Shown here: piece after piece, positions 34,672 through 46,789 of the stretch
How positions within the stretch are numbered: position 1 is the first letter of the stretch
Layout of the letters: each line of letters starts with the position of its first letter
Assembly: GCA_047967505.1 (NCBI GenBank)
Contig: CM106540.1
DNA: 64,000 nt
Strand: one strand, 5' to 3'
From: Dipteris shenzhenensis
Lineage: Eukaryota; Polypodiophyta; Polypodiopsida; Gleicheniales
Translations under genes and position numbers: made by a program
The notes under the pieces: generated by a model
What the model saw: only the letters and a program-made list of their open reading frames with translations
Told to the model about the DNA's origin: nothing
Database searches by the model: none

Positions 34672-37554
34672 TTGCGAAGGACTCTCACAAAGGAGATGGC
34701 TATAGATTTTGTTCCAGGGATGGATGTGATTTTATGTAGCAAAAGAGAAGTAGTTGCATTTGCTACAATCCATGACAGTGATCCCAATTCACTTTGCCAC
34801 TTTCGAAGACTTGGCGAAGATAAGGTAGCAGTTACTGTATCAAAGATTCTTAGTGCACATGTTGAGCTAAAGTATAAATGTGGAGATATGGAAACACTTG
34901 GAGATGTTATGCCCTACAATACATCCAACAAATCATTTATAGCATGGGACAAAGATGAGACTTATGCAACAGACATTATCAAGAATACAAAGTGCACCAC
35001 CTTGGATTTTACTATAGGGGACATTTTACAAATGAGATCATTTGCAAATAAGATTGTAGCAGAAGGTGAAGTATTGGGATTTGAACAAGTGGAGCAATGG
35101 TCATTTGCATAGATGAGGATTCTAAAAGTCACTGATGATGGTATGGTTGATAACATAACATCCTTATGTGATCCCTACTATGAGGTAGGCAAGAATATGA
35201 GATGGAGCATGCAATTTTTAAACATGAGAAAGAGGCACGTGGTTTTCAATGATAAAGACAATGCATACTACAATATCAAAGGACCTAAAAAGCGTGCCCA
35301 TGTGCCAGGCTCTATCACTTCAAATGTGGATGATTTCAATATACTCAATTATAGAAGTGACATCTTATTTGGAGTGGATGAGTTCATTGGTTCCAAGAAA
35401 CAAAATGATTTTAGAAGCGAAGCCTTATCTGGGGTGGATAAATTCTTGCACAGTGAGAAGGGCAAAGGTTTCAATAGCGATGTCTTGTCAAGTGTGGATG
35501 AGTTCATGCATATTAACAAACCTTGTGTCAATCAAGGTTGTGGATTTGTGAAAGCCATGCAAGATGTCCCAATGAGTGATGTTCTCTCAGGAGTGGAAGA
35601 GTTTCAAGGTTCTCAATACTCTCGTAGAATATTGAATTCATTGAATGGTCCTAAGAGTATGTTAAAAATGAGGATGAGATCAACAGAGGATTATTCAGTA
35701 TTTAACTTTGATTGTGATATGAACAAGGATGCAACGACCAATCATGGATGCTTGGTTACAAACAAATGTGAGGAGAAGAAGTGCATAAATACAGATAACA
35801 ATGTGCACGAGGAACGAAAACGGTCATACATATGCATGAAGAGAAAGAGAATCCAGGCAGATCCACAAAAGCAACCAAAGAGGAAGAGAGTAATGAAGGA
35901 GGAGAACATGTTAAATGCATTGGGATATCTATGTTGCAAGCGAAGATGTATGCGCTTCATTGATCTTGCAGACATCAGGGAATGTAGAGGACACGTGTGG
36001 CAAAGAAGGGGAAGCGAAAGAAATGAATACCTTCTCACAAGTCTCTCTTGCTTTCTTCAGAATGGCAATAAAAGGCTAAGTTCAAGACAAAAGGTAAAAC
36101 CTCTCGTAAATGGAAAAAGGATTTGCAATAAGGCATATCGCAATATTACTGGATTATCCCATGGTACATATTGGGATTTAGTCACCAAGGCAAAGGGCGG
36201 CAACAAATTTAGCATTCACGGTAATAGAGGAAGGTCCAAATGAAGAATCTCAACTGTCAGGGCAGCAACAATTTTGCAAGACTTCATACATGAAAATGCT
36301 TTGCCTCAACCCCATATATCTACCAAACTCCCTAACGGTGATGCGATCACTGAAATGCACCTTCCAATGGGCTTGACAAAGCTCGAAGTATTTGACTCTA
36401 TTGCAGAAAAGCAAAGGCAAAGACGAGATGCCGTAGCTTCTTCTCATACTTTGTATACTCTTTGGAAGAAGAACTTTGGATATGTTAAAATCCCAAGGAG
36501 GCAAAAAATGTCAAAGTGCAATGTCTGTGATGATTTAAAGCGAGCGATTGAGAGTGCAACATGTCCAAATCAAAGGGAATTATACAAAAAAAACCGAAAA
36601 TCTCATCATGACCTTATTCAACATTCCAGACAAAAATATGCATTTTGGAAGGAGCAAGCTATTTCGCATCTTGATGACTACATGTGCCTTATTGTAGATG
36701 GCATGGATCAGAATACAACAACATTGCCTTGTTTTGTTGCCACTCCACCTAAATTACAAGGAAAGCACTTTCTAAAGACACATCTATGTGGAGTGTTAGT
36801 GCATGGAATTAAGTTCTTTGCAGATATATGGATTGATTCCTTGCATCTACATGATAGCAATCAAGTTGTAACATCTATTATGAAGGCAATTCGCAATGTA
36901 CATGCAGAAAAAGGTCACCTGCCACCGACTTTGAGAATACAAGCTGATAATTGCTGGCGAGAAAATAAGAATGTACTCATGTTTGCCTTCTGCTCCATGC
37001 TAGTTGCTCATCGAATCTTCAATGAGGTCGAATGTGGATTTTTGTATGTTGGGCATACACATGAGGATATCGATCAGGTTTTTAGCACAGTCTCAAGGGA
37101 GCTTAAATGCAAGGATGTGGAGACAATAGATGACTTGGTAAGAAGATGTGGCAGGCAAGTTGGTGGTCGTAAGGAAAATATAGTATGTGAGAGGCTCGAA
37201 AGAATGTATGATTGGAAGAGCTTCATTCTACCTTTCATACAAACGGGTGGTGATGCATTGACAGGTCATACCAATCCACACTACTTTCGTTTTTTTTTAA
37301 AAGATGAAAAACCCGTAATGCAATGGCAACAGTATTCTCATGATACAAAATGGGAACCTGAAGAACCTTACAGTCTCTTAACTTCAATTCCCAGCAAGGA
37401 AAGGTATCCAACATGGGCTCCTATACAAGAATTTAATGAGAGGTCTAATTGTGAAATAGATGGATTAAAAGCATTTATTACATACAAAGAGGAAATGCTC
37501 CGAAGATATCCTGATTCGAAGCCTACTTGGAGAGAACACACACTACCACTGTAA
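34672..37554 (+). pseudogene. DUF8039 + DUF7869-type transposon gene with two stop codons
   Basis: One continuous frame runs from about 34667 (possible acceptor TGCAG) or ATG 34696 to 37554. It is interrupted only by TAG at 35110-35112 and TGA at 36241-36243. The first part (VVAFATIH to FIAWDKDE) resembles the DUF8039 domain of plant transposon proteins. The middle has four SDxLSGVDEF repeats and a basic Cys-containing region (YLCCKRRCMRF). The last part matches the DUF7869 type: CNVCDDLK, IVDGMDQNTT, QADNCWRENKN and GHTHEDIDQVFS, which look like Asp-based metal-binding motifs of an RNase H-like fold. The role in transposition is inferred from the company such domains keep. Each stop is one C-to-T change from a sense codon. 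No terminal inverted repeats were found. Confidence 0.7.
35344..35640 (+). repeat. Four-fold ~22-residue coding repeat
   Basis: Inside the preceding gene, the motifs SDILFGVDEF, SEALSGVDKF, SDVLSSVDEF and SDVLSGVEEF recur. The first three are spaced about 22-23 residues apart and the fourth lies after a longer spacer. The motif is short, acidic and amphipathic, like a repeated peptide ligand. I do not recognise it. Confidence 0.75.
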
Positions 37555-40500
37555 TTAACAAGACACGAAATTTAATAAAGGACCTTGAGAGAATGCGAGG
37601 CTCAAAGGATGTCAAGGAAGAATGCGAGTAATACGATCCAATGCGGAAAGATAAACACCATGCAAATGCATGGCCCAAGTAATTGACTCAAATATTACAT
37701 TACAAATCAGATGATCGATGTATTATGTCAAAAGGCTATATACGACACTACGTCGATATCTAATAGTCATGTAATATCAAGAATAAAGAAGTTATGACAT
37801 TGACATACTATATGAAAAGAAAACACTACATCGAACATACGTGAAGAAGAAACCCCCCCCCAAAAAAAGCTTATCAACTTATCAAAAATTTGCCAACAGA
37901 TGGGTTATTAAGCAGAGAAAGAAAAGCTATTATACCTTTATTTCAATTATAGTTTTGATTTTGGATTGCTAACCAGGCACAAAGGGAACAGAGAGTCTCC
38001 TTGGTGACCTGCACAAATCCAAGGGACAATTAATAGGAGGGATCAATCTGGTCATTCCAGGAAAAGCAAAAAGAGTTGTTTGTCTTTGAGTCATGGTTGG
38101 GCGTAAATCTGTAAAATATTGCAGTGCAATGACTACTTAGATGCTTGGAAAATTTGGGTCAAACAACAAGCAGTTGAAAGTTGAATCAATAATTCTACAT
38201 TTACTATTTAGCATAAAGTTCATGCAGGTCAAAGAATAGATTCAAGCTCTAAAAAAAAAACAAATGCAACAATCAAGTTGCAATCATATGAGGTAAAAAG
38301 GAAGCAAAGATGGCCTAAGAAAACAACAGACCTGATACTGAGGAAAAAAACATCATAATAAGTACAAAAACCTTGCCTGGCACCTGACTAGAACTCTAGC
38401 TGAAGCTTTACGAGAAAGAAGGAGCTGCCCCAAAGCAACCGTCACTGCACAAACGAAAGACAACACATAAGAAACCCCCTTTTAGAGAAACCAGAAGAAA
38501 GTAGTTGGAAGAATTTGTAGTACCTGTATATCCAATAATGCAAAAATAGCATTACAAAGCTAAAGTATAGCAAATACATGTTTTATTAGATGTCTTGGCA
38601 GCCTGCTAATAACATGGATAAGGATGCCTTCATGGCCAATGCTTATGTGGTAGCAAGACTACCACATTGACGTGGGTGGGTGATCTGCCATGTGGCAGAT
38701 AAGGTATCCACTATGTCTCGGCCAATCGCGCGACCTACATCTAGAGACGGGGTGCTACCCATCACTACCAGTGTGTTGTTGCAGCGTGTATGAGAGCTCA
38801 TCTAGCCATGTAGTCGAGGCTGTCTTGGAGTTGGCAGGAGCCATCATTGGTGCCCGTGAAGGAGCTCGTTTGTGAGCTGAGATGCAGCTATAGAGAGTCA
38901 TAGGAGGCTAGTCATCGTTGGAGACGGTGGCTTCTACGAGTAGCTTGACTGCATGGAGGAGCCGTTGTGTGGTGTTGGGCCATCGTGATGGCTGTTGAAG
39001 CTCATTCATTGGTCGTTGGCTAGGGAGGCGCTTTGGAGCTCGATAGAGCTCACAGTCGTGTCATGATGGCTATTGAAGATGGACTAGAGGAGGCACTTTG
39101 GAGCTTGATGGAGCTCACAGCCGTGTCGGCCACCGTTGTAGAGGACCATGGCCTAGGCGTTGTTGGTGCCCATGGTCTGTCGCATCACTGGGGGCGACAC
39201 GGTACTCTGGTGTTTATCGCAAATGCATGTCGAGGAGGTGTTGACGTTGAGATGGAGCTTCACAGGATAGCCAACGGGGACTAGCGTCGATGGACAAAAC
39301 ACAATGGGAATTGAGCGACGCTCCTTCACAACACCCAGTCGATGGACAAAACACAAACATAGCCAACGAGTTGTAGTGCCAACCTGTACCTTGTGTAGAT
39401 CTCTACAGCAATCAAACTCCATCGATGACCTCCACAGGCTCCTGCCAGTGATTGCTGCAAGTCCTGAGCCTCATGCGTAGGCAGCTGCCCTGACGTTGAC
39501 TTGGGCGCAGTCCATGTAGTAGTGCTTGGCACCCAGTAATGCTGGATGAGAGTAGAGACTGTGAAGGGGAGGTTGTAGGAGCTACAAAACACAAGAGAGA
39601 GAGAGGGGTCGGCAGGGAGGGGGGGTTGAGCAGGGAAGCAAAAGAGGGAGGAGGAGGTTTTGAATCGAGGAAAATTGTACACTAATGAAAGAAGAGGAGA
39701 CTAAGCCAAATGTGGCAATGCCTTATAGGTTAGAAGGGAGATGAGGTTATCTTGATCCTCCTCCACAAACCATAATTCATTCGACTAAAACCCATATATC
39801 TAAAGCTATATAAATTTTACGTTTTTATATATGAAAACATGCACACTTTAAGAATCTCCATTTATATTCTAGTCGATTAAAAAACAGGCATGTTTTATGA
39901 ATGAAAAGCCATAAAATTTGCATTTTTAATCTTCCAAGTGTAATACCTATGAAACACTTACAAGAACAATTTCCATAAACCTGCAAATAGAAAAAAGTCA
40001 GGTGAAACCTAAAACTTTGCAGTTTCATTGTAAGGCTTTGCAAGTTTTTGGGGAACACTGCAATGGATGCTAGGGCCTAGCCAAAGAAATGAAACTTCGT
40101 GACCGATGATGCCAAATAGATTCTGAACACAAGAGTCGCATTATCATTGGTGTAGAGACAATAGAGGGAAGAGGATGGAGATGCAGTAGGCATTTAGCAA
40201 ATATAGATTCCAACCCATAAGATCCATAGCTTGTAATGGGTGGAATCCATAGTTTCCACGCACACTAAATATTTGTGAAAATTATTTTTCCCTTTCATAG
40301 GCATATAACCATGGTGGATGCCCTTTGGCCTCCTTTGCCCCACTCTCTCCTAGTCCTCCTAGCAACACCTTGTGCCTCCCCTTGCCTTGTGGAAATAGTA
40401 GCCCTCCTGGTGAGCATTTTCTCTTTGCCTTACACTGACCTCTGCTCATCCATTGCTTCAACTCGCCTAGCCATGTGGTTGCCATCCTATCCACCAAGAC

Positions 40501-41534
40501 TCCTAGCTATGGTGAAAGGGAGGTGGCTCAACGGGTTTCCTTGTGCCCCCCTCAACCCTGTGTACATTAGGTTAGCTACTTCTTGTTAAATTATGCTAGG
40601 TTTCATTATTACTGTACATTGTGTTAATTGGATGTATGACTATAATATAACTGCATTTAGGACCTATGCTCCAACGCCATGCTAACACCTATGTACAACC
40701 ACATCCATGACAACTTGGGGATATTTTAGCATTGTCCTTCTAATAACTAATCTACCACTAGATGCCGCAAACAACAAGATGCCATTTCTAGGCATTTTTA
40801 GGCATTGTGTAGCATATGTTGCAAAAAACAAGATGACATTTCTAGGCATTGTATAGCGTATATAATACCTCAAGAAAAGATATGGTCTAAAGAAGCTAGA
40901 AAGGGTCTTCCTTAATCTTTGAAGATACCATACATAAGAGCCTTCTTTAGCTCTCAATGTAGCAGACACAAGGGCTTATGTTCTCCTAACCTACAAATAG
41001 CTTTATTCTTTCATTGACTTTGAATTCATCATTTTTACCATATTCTAGTTCAAACTGTCACTGGTAGTGATGCTCATGGTACTTGTTGATCTACAAATCT
41101 AGGCACAAGTGCATGAAAAACCCTCAAGCATAATAGGATTCTCACTCAATGATAAATTCTCATTTTGCTTTTGATCCCTTGTTGCTATATGGATCCTATA
41201 TTTTCCCAAGTGGGAGAATCCTTTTGAATAGGGCTATCTAAAAATAAATACCTTACTTCTTTACTCTCACAGGTTTTATCCAATGGATTTAATTATAGGA
41301 GTGGCTCTCCACTATCTATCCTTTTTTAAATAATAGATCAATTGTTTGAGAGCCAGAAGGATATTTACAAAGGCAGTGCTAAATAGACTGAGTAGAACTT
41401 AAGAAAATCAAGTATAAGAGGCATCAACTTCAAAATACTCCTCCACCATTGATTCAATGCAATCCCTCTGTGGATAGAAAGAAAAAAAAAGAGAATGACA
41501 AGATTTAAAAACTTTAAAAAATAAATTCAAGCAT
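37555..41534. other. Gene-poor spacer
   Basis: No open frame here has recognisable domains, and those present are short and overlap on both strands. A local duplication around GACATTTCTAGGCATTGT lies at about 40770-40860. A GC-richer stretch lies at 38640-39660 with a duplicated GGCTATTGAAG...GGAGGCGCTTTGGAGCT segment (about 38985-39110). I see no RNA gene. Confidence 0.5.
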
Positions 41535-41790
41535 TCTAATCTCATCCTAATGAAAAGGCCAAAAAAGAGCAATAAAGAGAGAAAATTATAGCATCATAAT
41601 CTCATCCTAATGCAAAGGCCAAAAAGAGCAATAAACTCGCAATAAAGAGAGAAAAGGTTTTTATAATTCTCTAGAATTCAAGAAAGCATAGTATCCTTAT
41701 CTCATCCTAATGCAAAGGCCAAAAAGAGCAATAAAGAGAGAAAAGATTTTTAGAATTCTCTAGAATTCAAGAAAATGCAAGAGGAGCGCT
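41535..41790. repeat. Short tandem repeat, three units
   Basis: Three imperfect copies of ATCTCATCCTAATGCAAAGG followed by CCAAAAAGAGCAATAAAGAG and, in the last two, TTCTCTAGAATTCAAGAAA. Non-coding. Confidence 0.75.
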
Positions 41791-41934
41791 TACTCATTTC
41801 AAAAGGAAAATGCCAGTACTAGCATTTCAAAATGTCCCATGACATAAGCCACTCTACGCAAATATCCATGTCACATGTTGCAAGCTTCTAGATAATTTTT
41901 AATATAAAATGCCCTTCTGTATATTAACCTTTGG

Positions 41935-42045
41935 GTATTAAATTACTTCCTTATGTATATATAATTCTGTAAGTAATTGAATTAATAAAAACCCATCTGT
42001 TGAACTCACGTGATAGGGTTACATATGACAAGTGACCCCCCCGAG
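41935..42045 (-). mobile_element. Fragment of the 246-bp MITE family
   Basis: The 50 bases 41996-42045, ending AAGTGACCCCCCCGAG, are the reverse complement of the left end of the MITE at 6288 with two mismatches. Weaker similarity reaches left to about 41935 (CTTATGTATAT, TTCTGTAA). The opposite terminal repeat was not found, so this is a truncated or diverged copy. It lies just where the final exon of the neighbouring H3-C48 gene would be expected. Confidence 0.75.
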
Positions 42046-42391
42046 CATGCGTGCGAAAGAGATTCATAAAAGAATAATCCTATATTATACATGTAAAGAC
42101 ACAACTACATACCTACGCACTCTCCGTATCTTGGGTAGTCATGCATGGTCCATATCAAGATACCCTTGACCAAAATATCATTGGTATGTCTAGGAGCTCT
42201 GGATATATCAAAGACCCGCACTCCTCTCCATAAGATCTATAACTCCTCTATTAAAGGTGCCATTACACATCCATATTTTTGGCCTTGTGCTTCCCTAACA
42301 CAAGTAGTGCAAGCATGAGGTGTCCCTTCTTTTATTAGTATGATATCAAAATAATGAAGTTTTAAGTTCAAAAAGCACACACAACACTTAC

Positions 42392-43654
42392 AATTTCAGC
42401 TCTCTGTGTGTGTTTTTTAGAGAGTTGAATAGAAAGCATTGCTTCTGCTGGATGTCAATAGAAACAAAACTCCAGTGGTCACTGCATAAGGAAAAAAGCA
42501 TAAGAAAATCAAAGGCTACAAGAGTTCCCAATCTTAAAGAAGAATCTTAAAAGAAGTAGTCACCCACATACCTACTATGGTATGGAAGTAGCAAAACATC
42601 AATTACTTCAAAATTGCAGTGTTTGAACCAGCTGGAAATACTCATGGGAGTCTCCTTTGCATCTCTTAATTTAGAAGAAATGGCTGGATCAACAATATGG
42701 ACTGTATGCTGTACAGAGGGGTAAAGCCAGCTTCTCATCATGCTGCATAGGATCAAAAAACAATTAGGGTAGGTTATAAAGGAGGTACAAGGAGGATTGA
42801 TTTGCAAAAAATGTAAAATTTATAGACACTTACTAGAGCATTGCAAGAATGATAGTATCTGAGCAATACTCATTCTTATGAGCCAATGCTGCTAAGCATT
42901 GTTTTGTCAAGTCAAAATCATTCACTGAAACTTCATCCTCAATATGAACAATTACATTAGGGCCTAGCTCCTTCAACCTTCTATGTATCTGTAGCTCCTT
43001 CTTTCCAGTCTCCACATCTATAATAGATTTTGTTTCTTTTATTTGCTGCTTCAGTGAGTCCTCATAAGCAGCCTTCCCTTTGGTGTTCTTTGAGTGTGTT
43101 ACCTCAACAATCTTTACCTCATCAACCTTCAACTTCCTTGTAGGTGGAATTAGCAATATGTCTCTCATTTTGATGTCCTGCCATTCCACAGGATGAACAA
43201 GCTTGTCATACCTCCATCTCACTCTGGACAAAGTGTTGAAGTCTTTGGCCATCAAAGTCACCCTGTGAGCATGGGCTGCTACAAGCATTGCATCTTCAAA
43301 ATATTTCTCCAAGTAATCCTCTGCCATTTCCTGTAAGGAAAGAATGGCAGTTCTATTCCACCTAAACCCAAGGTTCCAACTGTCACAAATTTCTCTCACC
43401 AGTCTTTGAAAGGGTGCTTTGGGTATTGCAAAGCCTATAGCTTTCTGTTGCCTCCTGATCTCCCTTAGCACACATGCACCCTGATTCAATCTTTTGGCCG
43501 TTTTCTTGAGCAAGCTCATTGGCTTACCCTTCCTTCCATGTGCAGCTCTTCCCTTTGGAGGCACACTAGATTTGTTGGTACCTGCCCCAGCTGCTGTTGC
43601 TGCAAGTCCTGGCCCTTTGCCAACTTTCCTTGCAGTTGACTTGGTTCTTGCCAT
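42392..43654 (-). CDS. Divergent histone H3 fused to a C48 (Ulp1-like) module, 3' end missing
   Basis: Exon 1 (43654-42834) starts MARTKSTARK after an acceptor (TTTTTCAG). Residues ~60-147 align without gaps to the histone H3 fold (LREIRRQQK, PFQRLVREI, LQEMAEDYLEKYFED, HAHRVTLMAKD). The same open frame continues through a Lys/Glu-rich linker into the C48 lead-in (SDTIILAML). Exon 2 (42742-42572, 171 nt) has VQHTVHIVDPAISS. Exon 3 (42481-42392, 90 nt) has HWSFVSIDIQQKQCFLFNS, giving His333 and Asn350. Exon lengths and phases equal those of the large gene's modules. The expected Gln/Cys exon was not found downstream, so the module is incomplete or the last exon lies beyond an insertion. The role would be chromatin-tethered deSUMOylase-like or a dead peptidase fold; this is inference. 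Confidence 0.75.
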
Positions 43655-43724
43655 CACTCTGAAAAACTGCATACAAAGGATTGGAAAGAGATCACAGACA
43701 TGGAGAACATGTTCTAACAAAGAA

Positions 43725-44056
43725 AAGGCAATCACAGGGGTGGATGAAGCCATATAGAGAAATTTGCAATAAAATGCGATATGAGCAGTTTGGAATTTCA
43801 AACAGGTCCACATCGCATTTTGCTGCAAATTTTTGAAATGACATGCTGGTGCACTCCTACAGTGATTTCTATGTCTCTCCAACTAAATACAGTATGAATG
43901 GAGTTTATGCAAGAATATTACAGCTATGGAAGTCACAAAACCAAAATGACAGGGGTTGATGAAGCAATATTTCAATATTTGCAACAAAACGCGATTTCAG
44001 TAGTTTGAAATTCCTAAGGCCTTCTCCTCGTATTTTGCTGCAAATTCATGAGGCAG
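43725..44056. repeat. Two ~210-bp units with a dyad-symmetric core
   Basis: The units start near CACAGGGGTGGATGAAGC and GACAGGGGTTGATGAAGC. Each holds an inverted repeat of AATTTGCAACAAAATGCGA-like and TCGCATTTTGCTGCAAATT-like arms ~19 bp long, about 34-38 bp apart. They lie just upstream of the H3-C48 gene. Related dyads occur at 45080-45775. Confidence 0.75.
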
Positions 44057-45079
44057 CATGCTGGAATATGCCTTCAGTCATTTGAAGGTGTTTGCATAAC
44101 CATACAGGATGGATTGAGTCTATGGAAGGCAAGAAGTGTGCATAGACTGAAGGGAGAACCCATAAGTACAGTTTTACCCTCACATGCAAATATCACACTT
44201 GAAGATCTACATTCCTACAGTGATTTCTCTGTCTTGACTTGAGTCTATGCATTTCCATGCAGGATGGATTTTTTCTAGTTTAGGCAAGAAGATTGCAAAG
44301 ACTAAGGGGAGAACCCATTGTTATCGACCTGGAATCTATCTGTGGATGTGCTGTGCTGCTGAGGAGTAACCTGTGCTGAGGATGAGCCTGTGCTGCTGGA
44401 CAAGATGCTTGTGTTGCAAAGTATGGAGGTAGGGAGGCAAGAGAGCAAAGACTGGAGGGCAAGAGGTCTAAAACAGGATACCACAAATAAGTGCAAATAG
44501 AAATAAAGAATCTCTAAATCCCACACATGTGGAATGTAGTCGTTTTTCACACGTGTGGATGGGACCCAGATCTCTTGGAGTTTGAAATTTGGCACGTGTG
44601 AAAGTACACTTTATGCCTTGGAACTTGTGCCATTCATGATTTCATCATCAATACCACAACCACTTTTCCCTCCCCTGTCTCCCAATCTTTTATCCCTGCC
44701 ATGACCCTTGTATCTTCCATTTCCTTCTCTCTGATCCTTTCCTACCCAGCACACTCCATCCAGACTGCAACCTGCCTAAAGACTACTACTACTGCCAGAT
44801 CTTCAGGTTACTTAGAGTGCAAAGTTCAAGCTAGAGAAAGAGCAGGAGATCTACCAGTGCAACTCCATCAGCATGGAAAAGAAAAAAAAAGGTCAGAATT
44901 CTAGATTGGTTTCAATGTTTTTTAACATTTATTTCTTCCATCCATTGGATTTTTGATGTCCCAATGTCTTCACTCAGCTCCATCCTTCTTGTTACATTTT
45001 CAATTTATACTCAATTTATACTGTTCAAGAATGTGGTAAATCACCCAGAAATTAGATTGGAGTTGGATATGAATAGAAA

Positions 45080-45775
45080 CTAGAAATTTGCAACAAAATG
45101 CGAGGAGAGTGGTTTATAATTCTCTAAACAGCCCATATCGCATTTTGCTACAAATTCCTGTTGTTGACACATTCCTCATGAAAAGTTTCACTCATTCCAT
45201 TATTTCTCTTGCATATGAGATCATAGTGTCCAGGAATCACTGAGATGAACCAAGTGCTTGATTTGACATGCACATGAACAGAACTTGAGAATTTGCAACA
45301 AAATGCGAGGAGAGTGGTTTATAATTCTCTAAACAGCCCATATCACATTTTGCTGCAAATTCCTATTGTTGACACATTCCTCATGAATAGTTTCACTCAT
45401 TCCATTATTTCTCTTGCATATGAGATCATAGTGTCCAGGAATCACTGAGATGAACCAAGTGCTTGATTTGACATGCACATGAACAGAACTTGAGAATTTG
45501 CAACAAAATGCGAGGAGAGTGGTTTATAATTCTCTAAATAGCCCATATCGCATTTTGCTGTAGATTCCTGTTGTTGACACATTCCTCATGAAAAGTTTCA
45601 CTCATTCCATTATTTCTCTTGCATATGAGATCATAGTGTCCAGGAATCACTGAGATGAATTAAGTGCTTGATTTGACATGCACATGAACAGAACTTGAGA
45701 ATTTGCAACAAAATGCGAGGAGAGTGGTTTATAATTCTCTAAACAGCCCATATCGCATTTTGCTGCAAATTCTTG
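45080..45775. repeat. ~204-bp tandem repeat carrying the same dyad, four cores
   Basis: Cores lie at about 45088, 45292, 45495 and 45700. Each has GAATTTGCAACAAAATGCGA and TCGCATTTTGCTGCAAATTC arms that are near-perfect reverse complements and could form a hairpin. The linker between cores (ATTCCTCATGAAAAGTTTC, GAGATCATAGTGTCCAGG) is nearly identical from unit to unit. The block is upstream of the exons at 45873-46599. Confidence 0.85.
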
Positions 45776-45872
45776 TGTCTGATTTGGTTCTCACTTCTAC
45801 CTCATTAATTTGCTATCTTTAGCCCTGTGGAAATCTTCCTTGATGATGAGAAATGTTTTTGTTTTGGAACAG

Positions 45873-46599
45873 CTGGCTCCCAGGCCCCACCTTTCAAGAG
45901 GAAGCTAGACTTTTCTGCTGCTATTATTAGACCACAGCAATCACCAAGTGAGTCATGAGATGTCATGAAGGAATTATCTGGTGATATACAAAGCATTCAC
46001 TGATTGCATATGTCAGCATATAGAATTCATAGTATATAAGTTTTTGAACAGGCAAAAAGAAGAGACTGGAGCAGAGTGCTGATTCTTCCATCAAAAAACA
46101 AATGGAACCAGAAGAGGACAATTCTCCAGATTTGCTCCTATTTGAGTTTGTTCACAAATGCAAGGCTCAGAGTAACTTCCATATATACCACAATATTTTC
46201 AACATGGAGTTCACAATGAGCTCTGTACTGGAGTAGCACAAAGATTTTCTTTCAAACTATTGGGATACCTTCAAAGAATTGACAGAGGCAGGAAGAATTG
46301 TGGAAGGAGAAAAGGTTTTTGTGCACATAAATCATATTGTCTCCAATGACAGGCTGAGGTACCATGTGAACAGAAGATTTGATAGCCTGCCTGATCACTA
46401 TAAATTCAACTGTACTTTGCACACTAGAAAGTGCAGAGTGCTGGAGGAGAGGATGGCATTTCTTATGTACATTGTCTTCAGTCAGGAGTCTTTGGATGAA
46501 CAAGGGCAGGAAATAGAAGAAGAAGACACATCTGAAGCAGAGGAAAAGGAGGATGTTTCTTTGGTCACAGAAATGGCAGAGCAAATTATTCCTTTTTGA
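45873..46599 (+). pseudogene. Unknown two-exon gene fragment with internal stop
   Basis: Exon 45873-45947 (after GGAACAG, before GTGAGT) joins in phase to exon 46052-46599 (after TTTGAACAG). The joined frame starts GSQAPPFKRKLDF, continues through a Lys-rich and an acidic stretch, and ends in an acidic tail (EEEDTSEAEEKED) and stop at 46597-46599. A TAG at 46234-46236 interrupts it. No domain is recognised. It is oriented away from the H3-C48 gene. The 5' end is not found; the region 44640-44900 may hold an upstream exon but the support is weak. Confidence 0.45.
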
Positions 46600-46789
46600 A
46601 TTGATAGTTCTGTAGTCCTTACTGACACATTTCTGAGCCACGTTTCTATATTTTACTATTTTTGAGGTCTTTTAGGAGAGAAATAAATAAAAAAATAGTG
46701 AATTTCTTACAGGGCCCCAAAATGAGTTCCATTTTTCCCTAATGACTAGCACCTTATTTGCTAGTTGCAGTGATGGGCATAGGAACCCT

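Noticed and set aside
38690-40590. Several short frames on both strands
   Set aside because: Overlapping, low in recognisable motifs, with no splice context; nothing supports a gene.
43655-43882. 76-residue N-terminal extension in frame with the H3-C48 gene
   Set aside because: A good acceptor (TTTTTCAG) lies 4 bases before the MARTK start, and the upstream residues contain part of the dyad repeat, so this is intron or leader sequence.
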